The notes: generated by a model from the letters alone, not told the origin. A DNA stretch of 64,000 bases from Chitinophaga niabensis (GCF_900129465.1 NZ_FSRA01000001.1:1986482-2050481), one strand, 5' to 3'. Positions 26,509 through 36,300 are shown, counted from the stretch's first letter. Translations and numbers: made by a program.

Positions 26509-28410
26509 TTACAGCTTTTCGATCCAACGGTCATACCATAACTGGAACACCAGTATATTCCATAATTTCTGATGGCTTACCCTGCCGCCATCCAGGTATT
26601 TCTTCAGCAGCTCCTGCACATGCGATGCATTGAACAATCCTGTTTTCTGCAGGCGTTCCGGTGCTAAATAATACTGCATCTGCTCTCTCAGGTCATCTTT
26701 GAACCATTCCTGCAAAGGCGCGATGAAAGGCCGTTTCGGGCGGTCCATCATGGATTTGGGAATGTATTTATGTACAATCGTTTTGAGGATGTATTTATTG
26801 GTTTGCTCCTTTACCTTCAATGCTGCAGGCACAGTTGCCAGGAATTCCAGCAGGCGGTGGTCCAGCATCGGCTCGCGGCCTTCGATGCTCACACTCATCG
26901 TAGCACGGTCCACTTTCACCAGGTTGTTATCTACCAGGAAGGTGCGGTAGTCGATGGCCAGTAATTTATTCAGCGGATCAGGAATGGAACTCAGTTCTCC
27001 GTTGAGGTCAAAGTTAGTTTTGTATTTACCCGTGGCAGAACCCATGTAATAAGCCGCCTCACTTTCCGTAATGTACTGGCTGATATATTTCAGTGCCTGT
27101 TGCGGTTTACCATCCTGCCAGATCAGTTTCATCTTTTCGTAGCGGGAGGCAAAGTTGTATTTCTTATTGAAGTAAGGGATCACTTCCGGCTGTATGATGC
27201 TCATGGCGGCACCCAGTAGGGATTGCACACCTCTTGGCAGCTGGCTGGTATATTTGATCGCCTGGTTGAACTTGTTATATCCGGCAAACAGTTCATCACC
27301 GCCATCTGCAGACAGTACCACTTTTACATCCTTACTCGCCAGTTTACTCACCAGTGTGGTGGGCACGGTAGAGTTATCAGCAAAAGGTTCATCGTATATT
27401 TCAGGCAATTGATGTAATACATCTTTTGCATCGGATGCACCAATGATCCATTCTGTATGATCTGTTCCCAGGTGGCGGGCTATCTTTTTCGCTTCCGCAG
27501 ATTCATCCCATTGTTTTTCCTTGTAGCCAATGGTAAAGGTCTTAATGCGGCTGCCGGACCCTTCCTGCAGGATGGCGGCCACGCTCGCACTGTCGTACCC
27601 ACCGCTCAGGAACACTCCTACGGGCACATCAGATACCATGCGGTACTGGTATGCACTCTTCATCAGCTCTTCTGTATGCGCGATCACATCCCTTTCGGAA
27701 AGTTTGGTTTCAGGCTGCCTGTATGCTTCCAGTACGTTCCAGTATTCCTTTTCTTCAGGGATAGCTTTTTGCAGGTTCAGTGTTAAATAATGTCCCGGCT
27801 TCAGTTTATAGGTATTCCTGTAAACAGTGTATGGTGCAGGGATGTAGCTGTATTGCAGGAAGAGGGAAACACTCTTTTCATCAATATCTTTACGGAAAGC
27901 AGGATGCTCAACAAAGCTCTTCAGCTCTGAGGCAAACAGGAACAGGTTCTCGTGCCAGTAATAATACAGTGGTTTTACCCCTGCCCTGTCCCGGCAAATG
28001 AACACCTCTCCTTTCTGTTCGTCGTAGATCACAAAGGCGAACATACCGATGCATTTGTCCATCACTTTCTCCTGCCAGCAATCAAAGCCCTTCAGCAATA
28101 CCTCTGTATCCGTACCGGAACTGAAGGTGTACCCTTTAGCTTCCAGTTCTTTGCGTATTTCCTTAAAATTATAGATCTCTCCGTTGAACACCATGCTGTA
28201 CTGCCTGAAATGCATTGGCTGGTGGCCGGAGCTGCTAAGATCGAGAATGGATAACCTGCGCTGGCCGAGCCCTACAACAGCGTTTTGGCTGCTGTAACAT
28301 TCGTAACCGGCATCATTAGGACCACGGTGCAATAACACATCTGTCATTTTCTGCAGCGTATCCTGACCTGATTTTTGCGAAAAATCAATAAACCCTGCTA
28401 TTCCACACAT
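26509..28410 (-). CDS. asnB: asparagine synthase (glutamine-hydrolysing)
   Basis: 633 residues, full length. The N-terminal MCGIAGF gives the catalytic C2 of the glutaminase; the amidotransferase domain covers about residues 1-210. The synthase domain has the PP-loop SGGYDSASV and the LSADGGDELFAGYNKF stretch. The reaction makes asparagine from aspartate with ATP, but the position inside a polysaccharide operon, overlapping the flanking GT2 gene by 13 bp, suggests amidation of a sugar carboxylate or a precursor in the polymer, as known for related enzymes in O-antigen clusters. Its own sequence does not decide between these. Confidence 0.9.
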   Translation of the reverse strand: MCGIAGFIDFSQKSGQDTLQKMTDVLLHRGPNDAGYECYSSQNAVVGLGQRRLSILDLSSSGHQPMHFRQYSMVFNGEIYNFKEIRKELEAKGYTFSSGTDTEVLLKGFDCWQEKVMDKCIGMFAFVIYDEQKGEVFICRDRAGVKPLYYYWHENLFLFASELKSFVEHPAFRKDIDEKSVSLFLQYSYIPAPYTVYRNTYKLKPGHYLTLNLQKAIPEEKEYWNVLEAYRQPETKLSERDVIAHTEELMKSAYQYRMVSDVPVGVFLSGGYDSASVAAILQEGSGSRIKTFTIGYKEKQWDESAEAKKIARHLGTDHTEWIIGASDAKDVLHQLPEIYDEPFADNSTVPTTLVSKLASKDVKVVLSADGGDELFAGYNKFNQAIKYTSQLPRGVQSLLGAAMSIIQPEVIPYFNKKYNFASRYEKMKLIWQDGKPQQALKYISQYITESEAAYYMGSATGKYKTNFDLNGELSSIPDPLNKLLAIDYRTFLVDNNLVKVDRATMSVSIEGREPMLDHRLLEFLATVPAALKVKEQTNKYILKTIVHKYIPKSMMDRPKRPFIAPLQEWFKDDLREQMQYYLAPERLQKTGLFNASHVQELLKKYLDGGRVSHQKLWNILVFQLWYDRWIEKL

Positions 28411-29330
28411 AAGTCTGTAGGTTTTTTAAGATGTTGGATATTCCAGAAGATCCCCCGCCAAAAGGCTTTCAGATGAACCCCTTCTCTTTTGAAAAGGAAT
28501 CCGAGGGTATTTTTGGGTATCGTTAAGAATGTAAAATATAACATAAAACCCAAACGTCCTGTCATAGTTGTATTTCTTCTCATAAATAACAACCTGTTCC
28601 TCGTTATGAAATACGTTTTTAATGGGCTGTTCTTACCGGTGGTCATCGACTCCTTATGGTAAATAAGGGATTTGTACTGGTAGTATATCTTATAACCGTT
28701 CCTTTTAAACTGCTCGCACCAGTCGAACTCCTCATAATAGAGGAAATAAACTTCCGGCATGAGCCCTGTTTTCTCCAGCGCTTCGCGGGAGATCATCATG
28801 GCGCCGCCGTGTGCATAAGGGGTAACGGAAACAGCATCGTACTGGCCGTTATCCTTTTCCTGGCAACCGATCATGGCATTCCGGCCTGTAAAGGGGTCTA
28901 CCGCCTGGTAACCGGCATATTCGATGGTGCCTTTATGGAAGAAGTAATGGAATTTGGGGCTTACCACGCCGGCATCGGGGTATTGTTCAAAGGTTTCGAT
29001 CAGCCCTTCTATCAACCCGTCTGTGAATTCCGTATCGTTATTCACCAGGAAGAGGAAGCTGCCGGAAGCTGCTTTGATCCCCAGGTTATTGCCGCCGGCA
29101 AAACCCAGGTTCTTTTCACTCCGGATCACTTTAACAAGGGGCCAAACGTTCAGAAGTGACGCGGTGGGGTCTTCCTTGGAAGCGTTGTCCACCACGATCA
29201 CTTCGATATTATGGTAGCTATTTATTTTGAGGGAAGCCAGTAGCTCACATGTTACAACCGAATTATTGTAATTCACTGTAATAATAGAAACCAGCGGCTT
29301 ATTATTATGTTCAGTTCTTACGGCTTGCAT
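28398..29330 (-). CDS. GT2 glycosyltransferase, WbbL/rhamnosyltransferase-like
   Basis: 310 residues. GT-A features: SIITVNYNNSVVTCELLASL at the N-terminus, VVDNASKEDP, FLVNNDTEFTDGLIEG (the DxD region), and the acceptor-side YYEEFDWCEQFKRNGYKI. These patterns are shared with rhamnosyl- and related transferases. A hydrophobic stretch near residues 265-285 (LGFMLYFTFLTIPKNTLGFL) suggests membrane contact. It overlaps the asnB start by 13 bp and the upstream GT2 end by 20 bp, so the operon is tightly packed. Confidence 0.85.
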   Translation of the reverse strand: MQAVRTEHNNKPLVSIITVNYNNSVVTCELLASLKINSYHNIEVIVVDNASKEDPTASLLNVWPLVKVIRSEKNLGFAGGNNLGIKAASGSFLFLVNNDTEFTDGLIEGLIETFEQYPDAGVVSPKFHYFFHKGTIEYAGYQAVDPFTGRNAMIGCQEKDNGQYDAVSVTPYAHGGAMMISREALEKTGLMPEVYFLYYEEFDWCEQFKRNGYKIYYQYKSLIYHKESMTTGKNSPLKTYFITRNRLLFMRRNTTMTGRLGFMLYFTFLTIPKNTLGFLFKREGVHLKAFWRGIFWNIQHLKKPTDLCVE

Positions 29331-30522
29331 GGAGTAAAGGATTATCGATATCTGTTTTATTATGCTTGGTATGTATGAAAGTATTGTTGGCTCCTTTTAA
29401 GCGGAAGACCAGCATTACCATAATACCTATCGCTTTTGGCAGTATCAGCAGGGCAGTGAAAAAATATTTACGGTAAAAGATCCAGGGCAAAGGCAGGGCC
29501 AGGCTGATAGCATTCATCACAAAAAGGATCGCCCAGGCTGTGAAAGGTATAAATGTATAAGCATGAAAGATAGCGCTCAGTAATGTCAGCAGGCAGATAG
29601 CGGCAATCAGCAGCATGCGTGGCAGCATCAGGTTATGGCAGAAGGAAAGATTGAAGTAATCAAAGTTCCCTGAAAACAATGCCTTCAGCCCTTTCTTCCA
29701 GAACATGCGCAGGTATACGAACTGGCTGGAGATCCATCTTCTGCGCTGGTTGCTGAAAGCGTTGGGATTTTCGATCTTTTCATCGAAGATGAGCGCATCT
29801 TCCAGGTAATAGACCTTATGGCCCAGTGTTACCATTTCCAGTTGCAGGATCTTATCAAAACCACCTGTAGCACTAACCCTTTGCATCACTTCTTTGATCA
29901 GCGGAAAGTGAAATGCCATACCAGAGCCAATCACGGAAGAAGATAATCCTACGGCATTGGCACCTTTACGGTAAATATGATTCGCAATGATCTCGTTAGC
30001 AGTATCCAGAACAGCAAATGGTGTTTCCAGGTTCTTGGCCACCCTTTGCGCCTGTATCACATGTTCCCCATCCAGGTAAGCCCGGTTGATCTTTAAGAGG
30101 AAGTCCGGCTCCAGCATATTGTCTGCATCGCAGATCAATGCTATGTCGTAATTATCGCCGATCTCACCAAAAGCCTTGTTCAGGGAACGGGCTTTGGTAC
30201 TTTTATCGAATGAAACGGGTAATACCTTTACAGATGCTTCTTTCAGCAATTCAAGCGTTTCCGGCTGAAGGGAATCCGCGATCACGATCACATCATAGCG
30301 GGAAGCAGGGTAGCGTAACTGGGCGTAACTTTTGGCGGAGGACAGGATAATACTGTCTTCCTTATACGCAGGCACCAGGATGGCAACACTGCTGTAAGTT
30401 TCGGGTTCACTGATGTCTGTCTGTTTGCGGGCAACGATCTTACCTGCAATAGAAAAGAACAAATTGTACAGTACGCATCCGGCTAAGTAGGCAAATAAAA
30501 TTATCTCTAAAAAAGCAATCAT
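29311..30522 (-). CDS. membrane GT2 glycosyltransferase
   Basis: 403 residues. N-terminal membrane segment, then a GT-A domain with VAILVPAYKEDSIILSSA, the acidic ICDADNMLEPDF motif and QRRRWISSQF, which is the Q-x-x-R-W signature of processive GT2 enzymes. Three to four hydrophobic segments follow (about residues 290-375). This is the layout of cellulose- or hyaluronan-synthase-like and large-family cell-wall transferases; no linkage can be named. Its ATG overlaps the TAA of the sugar transferase gene by one base. Confidence 0.85.
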   Translation of the reverse strand: MIAFLEIILFAYLAGCVLYNLFFSIAGKIVARKQTDISEPETYSSVAILVPAYKEDSIILSSAKSYAQLRYPASRYDVIVIADSLQPETLELLKEASVKVLPVSFDKSTKARSLNKAFGEIGDNYDIALICDADNMLEPDFLLKINRAYLDGEHVIQAQRVAKNLETPFAVLDTANEIIANHIYRKGANAVGLSSSVIGSGMAFHFPLIKEVMQRVSATGGFDKILQLEMVTLGHKVYYLEDALIFDEKIENPNAFSNQRRRWISSQFVYLRMFWKKGLKALFSGNFDYFNLSFCHNLMLPRMLLIAAICLLTLLSAIFHAYTFIPFTAWAILFVMNAISLALPLPWIFYRKYFFTALLILPKAIGIMVMLVFRLKGANNTFIHTKHNKTDIDNPLLHASRKN

Positions 30523-31676
30523 TATACGTTATCTTTTTGAATAAGCGCTAACGGCGTATTCACGATCAACCACATATCGTAGGTGAATGAGTTTTTGTAG
30601 GCGTAGTCTATATCCAGGCTGATGCGTTCTTCTACAGACATTTCTTTCTTTCCTCTCTTGCTGATCTGCCAAAGACCGGTGATCCCTGCAGGAGCCAGGA
30701 AACGTTCCACCCACACATCCGTAGTTAAAGTGGTGGCTTCGTACAAAGGTAAAGGGCGGTTCCCGACCAGGGACATGTCTCCCTTTAAAACGTTAAACAA
30801 CTGCGGCAGTTCGTCCAGGCTGCTGTTCCTTAAAAAGTTGCCCAGTTTGGTGATCCTTGGATCGTTGGACACTTTGTAGAACACCGGCCCTGAGTCGCTG
30901 GCATCATATTGATTCAGGTGTTTCAGGTCCTTCAGCTTTTTATCAGCGTCTGCCACCATACTCCTGAACTTGTAGAATTTGAAAACTTTGTAGTTCCTGC
31001 CGGCCCTTTTGGAAGCATAGAAGATAGGGCCTTTGGATTCGATGCGGATGGCCGCTGCAATGAGCAGCATGATCGGAGAAGCCACGATCAGGCCGAGGGA
31101 AGCCGCTGTGATATCCAGCCCGCGTTTCAGGAAAGTGTTCAGGTAATCCTTTTTGTACCGGATCTCCTTGGGCGCCTGTGTTTGGTCTGGAATTGCCTGG
31201 AGGCGTTTGATCTTCTTTACAAAGTCGATCTTGGAGAACAGCTGACGTTCCATGCACTCCCGGGTAATGATCTCATCAATAAAAAGATGTTTCTTAACAA
31301 ATGTTTTGAGGGGTTCTGTTACGTTTTCAGCGTACAGGAAAAACGGGATGGATTTCAGGATCTGATGAGATGCAAAATAAGCAGACCATTTCTGGCAGGC
31401 GGCTTCACACTGTTCATTATACTGAACAATGATCACGGAAGGAACAGTTCTGTTTACATTGAGCATTTCCATGATCTTCCGCTGCGCACCAATAGTGTCC
31501 TCCACCATACAATAGTTGTAGTATGGAAGTAGATTGGTCGCCTGCAGAGATGCTCCGACAATCATTACGATCCTCTCTTCCTTTGCAATCTGGGAAAGAT
31601 CGGTTGTTTGCCTGGCAGAATTGCTACGCTCAATGGATGGGGCCTCTAAAATGTTAGGTGTAGTCGTAAAATTCAT
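30522..31676 (-). CDS. initiating sugar-phosphate transferase with receiver-like N-terminal domain
   Basis: About 384 residues from the ATG at 31676 (MNFTTTPN); a TTG at 31703 would add nine residues. The C-terminal 200 residues are a bacterial sugar transferase (WcaJ/WbaP/Pgl type) with a single hairpin membrane segment (LGLIVASPIMLLIAAAIRI), then KFYKFRSM, the conserved SSLDELPQLFNVLKGDMSLVG region and the GITGLWQISKRG stretch. It loads the first sugar-1-phosphate on undecaprenyl phosphate. The first 160 residues, with VMIVGASLQATNLLPYY and FLYAENVTEPLK, look like a degenerate response-regulator receiver without the phosphorylation pocket, in place of the usual extra membrane segments. Confidence 0.85.
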   Translation of the reverse strand: MNFTTTPNILEAPSIERSNSARQTTDLSQIAKEERIVMIVGASLQATNLLPYYNYCMVEDTIGAQRKIMEMLNVNRTVPSVIIVQYNEQCEAACQKWSAYFASHQILKSIPFFLYAENVTEPLKTFVKKHLFIDEIITRECMERQLFSKIDFVKKIKRLQAIPDQTQAPKEIRYKKDYLNTFLKRGLDITAASLGLIVASPIMLLIAAAIRIESKGPIFYASKRAGRNYKVFKFYKFRSMVADADKKLKDLKHLNQYDASDSGPVFYKVSNDPRITKLGNFLRNSSLDELPQLFNVLKGDMSLVGNRPLPLYEATTLTTDVWVERFLAPAGITGLWQISKRGKKEMSVEERISLDIDYAYKNSFTYDMWLIVNTPLALIQKDNV

Positions 31677-31708
31677 AAAAATCACAATTGTATTCAGGGT
31701 CAATAAAA

Positions 31709-32101
31709 TCAGGGCATCACCGGAACCAGCTTCTTGCTGATAATTCCTTCCACTTTCTCCATCAGTTCTACCGGATCAAATGGTTTGCGCATAACTTCAT
31801 GCACGTTGCTGTATAATTCTGTAATAGATTCGGTACGGTCATTCATGCTACCACTGAGTACAACAACCGGGATATCTTTATAAAGATGGCTGTCTGCTAA
31901 GTAATCCAGCAACTCCCATCCGTTCACATTTGGCATAGCCAGGTCCGTTATGATCACATCTGCCATGTTTCCTTTGGATAACCAGGCCATCGCTGCCAGG
32001 CCGTCCTGTGCGGAAACCACATTATATTCTTTACGGAACATCGCCTCTAACAAGTACCTTATCGGCATACTATCATCAATAATTAAAATTCTCTGTTTCA
32101 T
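31709..32101 (-). CDS. single-domain response regulator
   Basis: 130 residues, a CheY-like receiver and nothing else. The acidic pair is D9/D10, the phosphoacceptor is D53 in ITDLAMP, the switch serine is S83 in VVVLSG and the lysine is K106 in MRKPF. With no output domain it must act by protein contact. It is the first gene of the polysaccharide operon, 33 bases before the receiver-fused sugar transferase, which makes direct control of that enzyme a reasonable guess; no histidine kinase is in the window. Confidence 0.9.
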   Translation of the reverse strand: MKQRILIIDDSMPIRYLLEAMFRKEYNVVSAQDGLAAMAWLSKGNMADVIITDLAMPNVNGWELLDYLADSHLYKDIPVVVLSGSMNDRTESITELYSNVHEVMRKPFDPVELMEKVEGIISKKLVPVMP

Positions 32102-33001
32102 TTTTACCTTCTTTTTTGCTTTACGATAATGTTTTTGGCTGTTTGATCAATAACTAAACTGATCTAGAGCCATAGAAGGCTTTTGATGGATAAGGTCGAG
32201 TTTAAATTTAAACGTTGTAGTTTTCCAGAGGAGGATGGCGAAGAATACGGGTTAAATCAATTGATCTTAGCAAACTTACAATATAATTTTCAAAACCTAA
32301 TATGTGGTACCGAAGAATTATTTTGTTTGATGCTCTTAACGGATGTAAAATTAATGCGCGAATTATATATTCACAATTTTAATTGGTGAAGGGAGGTTTT
32401 TTCTCAGTAAACGCATGGAATTTCCACTTTAATGGTTTTTATCCGGCCATTTTAACCTCAAAACGACCGTTTCACCCCCTTAATGGGTATAATTACACAA
32501 ATGGACAACCCCCTTTCCTATATATTATGGCGTATCCCACCTCAAATACTATAATTTAATGATATAAGCTTTTCCCCAGCCCTGTATTTGGCTACGTAAA
32601 ACATTGCGTTTACCAATAAAATCCGTCCATTCACCCAAATAAATTATGCGGATTGAAATTTGCGTTCTACTTTTGCGAACGAATCGGATACATTTATATA
32701 TCAATTGAAATGAATGGTTATTTCCATTCCCCCCAATTAGTTCCGGTTCCCTACAAGTTATTTCTAACCTGATCCTCTGGCAAAACCTGCATACAAAATA
32801 GGTTGTACTGCATTATCTACTAAATTATGGGTTTGTTCTCTTCCTTTTATACTGACAAAGCGCTAAACAGCTTTTTATCAGTTACAGGGATCCAGTGCAA
32901 AAGTCCGTGTGTTAGCCCAGGTCTATTTGTTTGCTAAAGAAATGATCCGGTGTAAACCGGTTTTTTTAAGGATTTATGATTGATAAAAATAAATAATTGA
33001 T
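32102..33001. other. 900-bp divergent control region of the polysaccharide operons
   Basis: This AT-rich stretch separates the minus-strand operon (response regulator first) from the plus-strand operon (Wzc-like first). It is far longer than other gaps in the window and should hold both promoters. A short CCGG-tgtaaa-CCGG hairpin followed by seven T bases lies at about 32947-32970, 30-50 bases before the Wzc-like gene, and could attenuate. I found no -33/-7 pair that satisfies me and no convincing gene; one 65-codon open frame at 32186-32389 has poor coding character. Confidence 0.5.
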
Positions 33002-35197
33002 ATGGATGTAATATATTTTGTGAAGGCGTTATTAAAAAAGAAGTGGTGGATCATTTTCAGCACCGCGCTGGCACTGGTGGCCGCATTCTTTTTTACTATG
33101 GGAAGAGCAAAACTATATGTTTCCAGCGCACAGATCTCTACTGGTTTTACCATGAAAGATCAGATCACCCTCCGCGATGAAAATGTTAACCTCTATGAGG
33201 CTGACGTAAAGTTTGAGAACACTATCCAAACGATCAACTCACCACTGGTGATCAGCCTCCTCTCCTACTCCCTGCTTATTCACGACCTTACCAGCAATAA
33301 ACCTTTCAGGACCCTGCATGAGAAAGACCTGAAATCACCGGAATATCTCCAGTTCAATAAAGAAGAAGGCCTGCGCATCTGCCGCCAGAAACTGGATTCA
33401 CTCCAGATGCTCACTTCCTACAGACCGGACGAGCGCAAGCTGCTGGAATATATGAAGCTCTGCAAGTACGATAATGAGTCTATCACCAAGACCTTAAAAG
33501 TGAACAGGGTACCGAGAACAGACTATATTGATATTTCTTATGGTTCTGAAAACCCTGAGCAGTCTGCCTTTGTAGTGAACACGCTTTACCAGGAGTTCAT
33601 CCGTTACTACAGGAGCCTTCGTTCTGAGCGTGGTGTGGAGAACGTGGTAACTTTTGAAGAGCTGGTGAATAAAAAGAAAATAGAACTGGATGCAAAAGTA
33701 GAAGCCCTCCGTTCCTATAAATCATCTGAAGGGATCCTGAACGTGGAAGCAGCCAGTGGTACAAAAATGGGCCAGATCAGCCAGCTGGAAAAAGACCTGC
33801 TGGGTGAAAAGTCCAATTTGAACCTCATGCAGGCTAACCTGAATAATATCAACGATCAGATCAACCTGGCCAACCAGGGTAAAACTACTTATGGTAATGC
33901 CGGTAATAATGAGATCGTGAACCTGCGCAGGCAGATCAATCAGCTGAATGATGAGTATATCCGCACCGGCAGTACAGATGAAAAGCTCGCAGATAAGCTG
34001 GAGGCCCTTCGCAAACAATATAACACAGCGGTGTCCAAAAGTGGGGCATCCACACCAGGTATTGTAGTGAGCAAAGACAAGCTGTTGCAGGAAAAAGCCA
34101 CGGTTGAATCCAATATCTCCGCAACCAAACTGAATATTATCAACCTGGAGAAAGCTATTAATTCCCTGCAATACTCTGTAGGTTCTTATGCCAACAAAGA
34201 AGCTACCGTGAGTACTTTACAGAAGGAAGTAGATCTGGCACAGGAAGAATACAATAAACTGAAAGAGAAACTGAACTCGGCGATAGACAGCAGAAGCGTA
34301 CCGGTAGATAACTTCAGGCAAACCCTGAAAGGGCAGCCGGCCTTCAAGCCGGAATCGTCCAAACGCATAGTGATCATGGGTATGGTTGGTATGGCCGTGT
34401 TCATGTTATCTACGCTCAGCATCCTGTTCAAAGAATTCTTTGACTCTTCCATTAAATCTCCTTCCAACTTCCTGAAGAGCGTACACCTGAAACTGATCGC
34501 TACCATCAATCATGCGGACCTGAATAAATACAGCATCCTGGAAGTACTGCAGAAACGGATAGAAGACAAGAAGGCCATTGTGAAAAGGCAGAACAGTTTC
34601 CGGGAATTCCTGCGTAAACTGCGTTTTGAGATCGAGAATAGCGGTAAGTCCATCTTCCTGTTCACCAGTACAGAATCACAGCAGGGAAAAACAACCCTGG
34701 TGCAGGCGGTAGCCTATAGCCTCAGCTTAAGTAACAAACGCGTGCTGGTAATAGATACCAACTTCTGTAACAACGACCTTACCGTACAACTGGAAGCGAA
34801 ACCTACGCTGGAAACATTTTCCATCGCACCCCAGGATTTCAGCATCGAGAAGGTAAGGGCCATCGTTACTACGTACAGCATCGAGAATATTGAAGTGATC
34901 GGCTGTAGAGGTGGTGACTATACGCCAACGGAGATCCTCCCCAAAAATCACCTGCTGAACTATCTGCCGCAGCTGAAAGAATATTATGATTTCATCTTGT
35001 TTGAAGGCGCTCCTTTGAATGAATATACTGATAGTAAAGAGTTAGAGAAATATGCGGAAGGAGTGGTTGCTATCTTCTCATCCAAAGCATCGATAAAACA
35101 AACAGATAAAGAATCCATCGAGTTCCTGCAAGGTTTGGGAGATAAATTCCTGGGAGCTGTACTGAACAATATTAATGACGATTATCTGGAACTCTAG
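33002..35197 (+). CDS. Wzc/GumC-like polysaccharide co-polymerase with degenerate ATPase domain
   Basis: 731 residues. A membrane segment at about 15-33 (WWIIFSTALALVAAFFFT), a long periplasmic part with coiled coils (residues about 190-430), a second membrane segment near 458-478 (VIMGMVGMAVFMLSTLSIL) and a cytoplasmic ATPase-like domain to the end. This is the layout of Wzc, which sets polymer length and exports with Wza. In the ATPase part Walker A is SQQGKTT, the A' motif is VLVIDTNFC where DxD is usual, and the B motif is ILFEGAP where DxxP is usual; the tail lacks a tyrosine cluster. It probably no longer works as a tyrosine kinase. It leads the plus-strand operon. Confidence 0.87.
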   Translation: MDVIYFVKALLKKKWWIIFSTALALVAAFFFTMGRAKLYVSSAQISTGFTMKDQITLRDENVNLYEADVKFENTIQTINSPLVISLLSYSLLIHDLTSNKPFRTLHEKDLKSPEYLQFNKEEGLRICRQKLDSLQMLTSYRPDERKLLEYMKLCKYDNESITKTLKVNRVPRTDYIDISYGSENPEQSAFVVNTLYQEFIRYYRSLRSERGVENVVTFEELVNKKKIELDAKVEALRSYKSSEGILNVEAASGTKMGQISQLEKDLLGEKSNLNLMQANLNNINDQINLANQGKTTYGNAGNNEIVNLRRQINQLNDEYIRTGSTDEKLADKLEALRKQYNTAVSKSGASTPGIVVSKDKLLQEKATVESNISATKLNIINLEKAINSLQYSVGSYANKEATVSTLQKEVDLAQEEYNKLKEKLNSAIDSRSVPVDNFRQTLKGQPAFKPESSKRIVIMGMVGMAVFMLSTLSILFKEFFDSSIKSPSNFLKSVHLKLIATINHADLNKYSILEVLQKRIEDKKAIVKRQNSFREFLRKLRFEIENSGKSIFLFTSTESQQGKTTLVQAVAYSLSLSNKRVLVIDTNFCNNDLTVQLEAKPTLETFSIAPQDFSIEKVRAIVTTYSIENIEVIGCRGGDYTPTEILPKNHLLNYLPQLKEYYDFILFEGAPLNEYTDSKELEKYAEGVVAIFSSKASIKQTDKESIEFLQGLGDKFLGAVLNNINDDYLEL

Positions 35198-35202
35198 AAT
35201 AA

Positions 35203-36300
35203 ATGTCTGAGCAACCGTCCATAAGATCCCTATCACTGTCCGGCGCATTGAAATTCATTTTCACCTTTCGCCCCGGAACATCCAGGAAATACGCCTGGGT
35301 GGACTATGCGAAAGGTATTGCGATCATATTTGTTACATACCGGCATGTGATATACGGATTACTATATAACGGCATCCCCATCACCTCAACACTGATGAAT
35401 GCCAACGAAATGCTGTATGGCTTCCGGATGCCCATGTTCTTTTTTCTGTCGGGCCTGTTCTTTGCATCCAGCCTTCACAGGCGGGGCGGCAAGAACTTTA
35501 TGATCTCAAAGATCAATACACTTTTATATCCGTATCTGCTTTGGTGTTTTATACAACTCACCCTGCAGATCTGGTTCTCTGATTACACGAATTCTAAAAA
35601 GGGAGTGGAAAATTACCTGGACATATTGATACATCCGCGGAGCATGCTGCAACTATGGTATTTATTTGCCTTGTTCAATGTTACTGCCCTGTACCTGATG
35701 GTAGACCGCTGGTTAAAGTTCAGCCCCTGGATGCAACTGCTGCTGGGCTTTGCCTTACTTCCGCTGAAAGGGCTGGCAGGTGATATCAGCACCTTGTCCG
35801 ACGTGATGGTGTTCTATGTGTATTTTGCCCTGGGGCATATTGCAACGCCCTATTTCTTTAAAGAAAGCGTGCAGGAGCAGCTCGCCTCTCCTGTTAAAGT
35901 ATTGCTGCTGATACCGGTGTTCTTACTTGTGCAGTATTACTGCATGAAGAATGTAGACATGAGCATTTACCTCTTCTCTACATTCGCACTGCTGGGTGGG
36001 CTGCTGGTGATCATGATCTCCTTTGTGCTGGCTAAATACCGCAAGCTGGAATTTTTGCAGGTAATAGGGCACTATTCTTTATACATCTACCTCATCCATG
36101 TGGGTATTGTATTCTTGTTACGCAACATCATTTTGAGTACGGGTATCCAGATCAGAACATCTGTATTCACATTCATACTGATAGCAGCCGGGATCTTTTT
36201 CTCCATCGTTCTATACAGGATATGCCTGCTGCTGAAACTTAATTTCATTTTCCAGGGACCTATTAAGGATATACCCAGGAGACAAGTCAGTGCATCATGA
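35203..36300 (+). CDS. acyltransferase 3 family protein
   Basis: 365 residues, about ten hydrophobic segments. The start of the domain reads WVDYAKGIAIIFVTYRHVIYG, with the family R/H pair, followed by FRMPMFFFLSGLFFAS, which matches the acyltransferase-3 motif. These inner-membrane proteins O-acetylate or otherwise acylate sugars using a cytoplasmic donor. It follows the Wzc-like gene by 5 bases and its TGA overlaps the ATG of the microprotein (ATGA), so it belongs to the same operon. Substrate unknown. Confidence 0.85.
   Translation: MSEQPSIRSLSLSGALKFIFTFRPGTSRKYAWVDYAKGIAIIFVTYRHVIYGLLYNGIPITSTLMNANEMLYGFRMPMFFFLSGLFFASSLHRRGGKNFMISKINTLLYPYLLWCFIQLTLQIWFSDYTNSKKGVENYLDILIHPRSMLQLWYLFALFNVTALYLMVDRWLKFSPWMQLLLGFALLPLKGLAGDISTLSDVMVFYVYFALGHIATPYFFKESVQEQLASPVKVLLLIPVFLLVQYYCMKNVDMSIYLFSTFALLGGLLVIMISFVLAKYRKLEFLQVIGHYSLYIYLIHVGIVFLLRNIILSTGIQIRTSVFTFILIAAGIFFSIVLYRICLLLKLNFIFQGPIKDIPRRQVSAS

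Noticed and set aside
32183..32389. Open frame of about 68 codons between the response regulator and the Wzc-like gene
   Set aside because: It starts with TTG or a following ATG without support, has poor codon character, a compositionally odd sequence and no recognisable family; it lies in an AT-rich control region.
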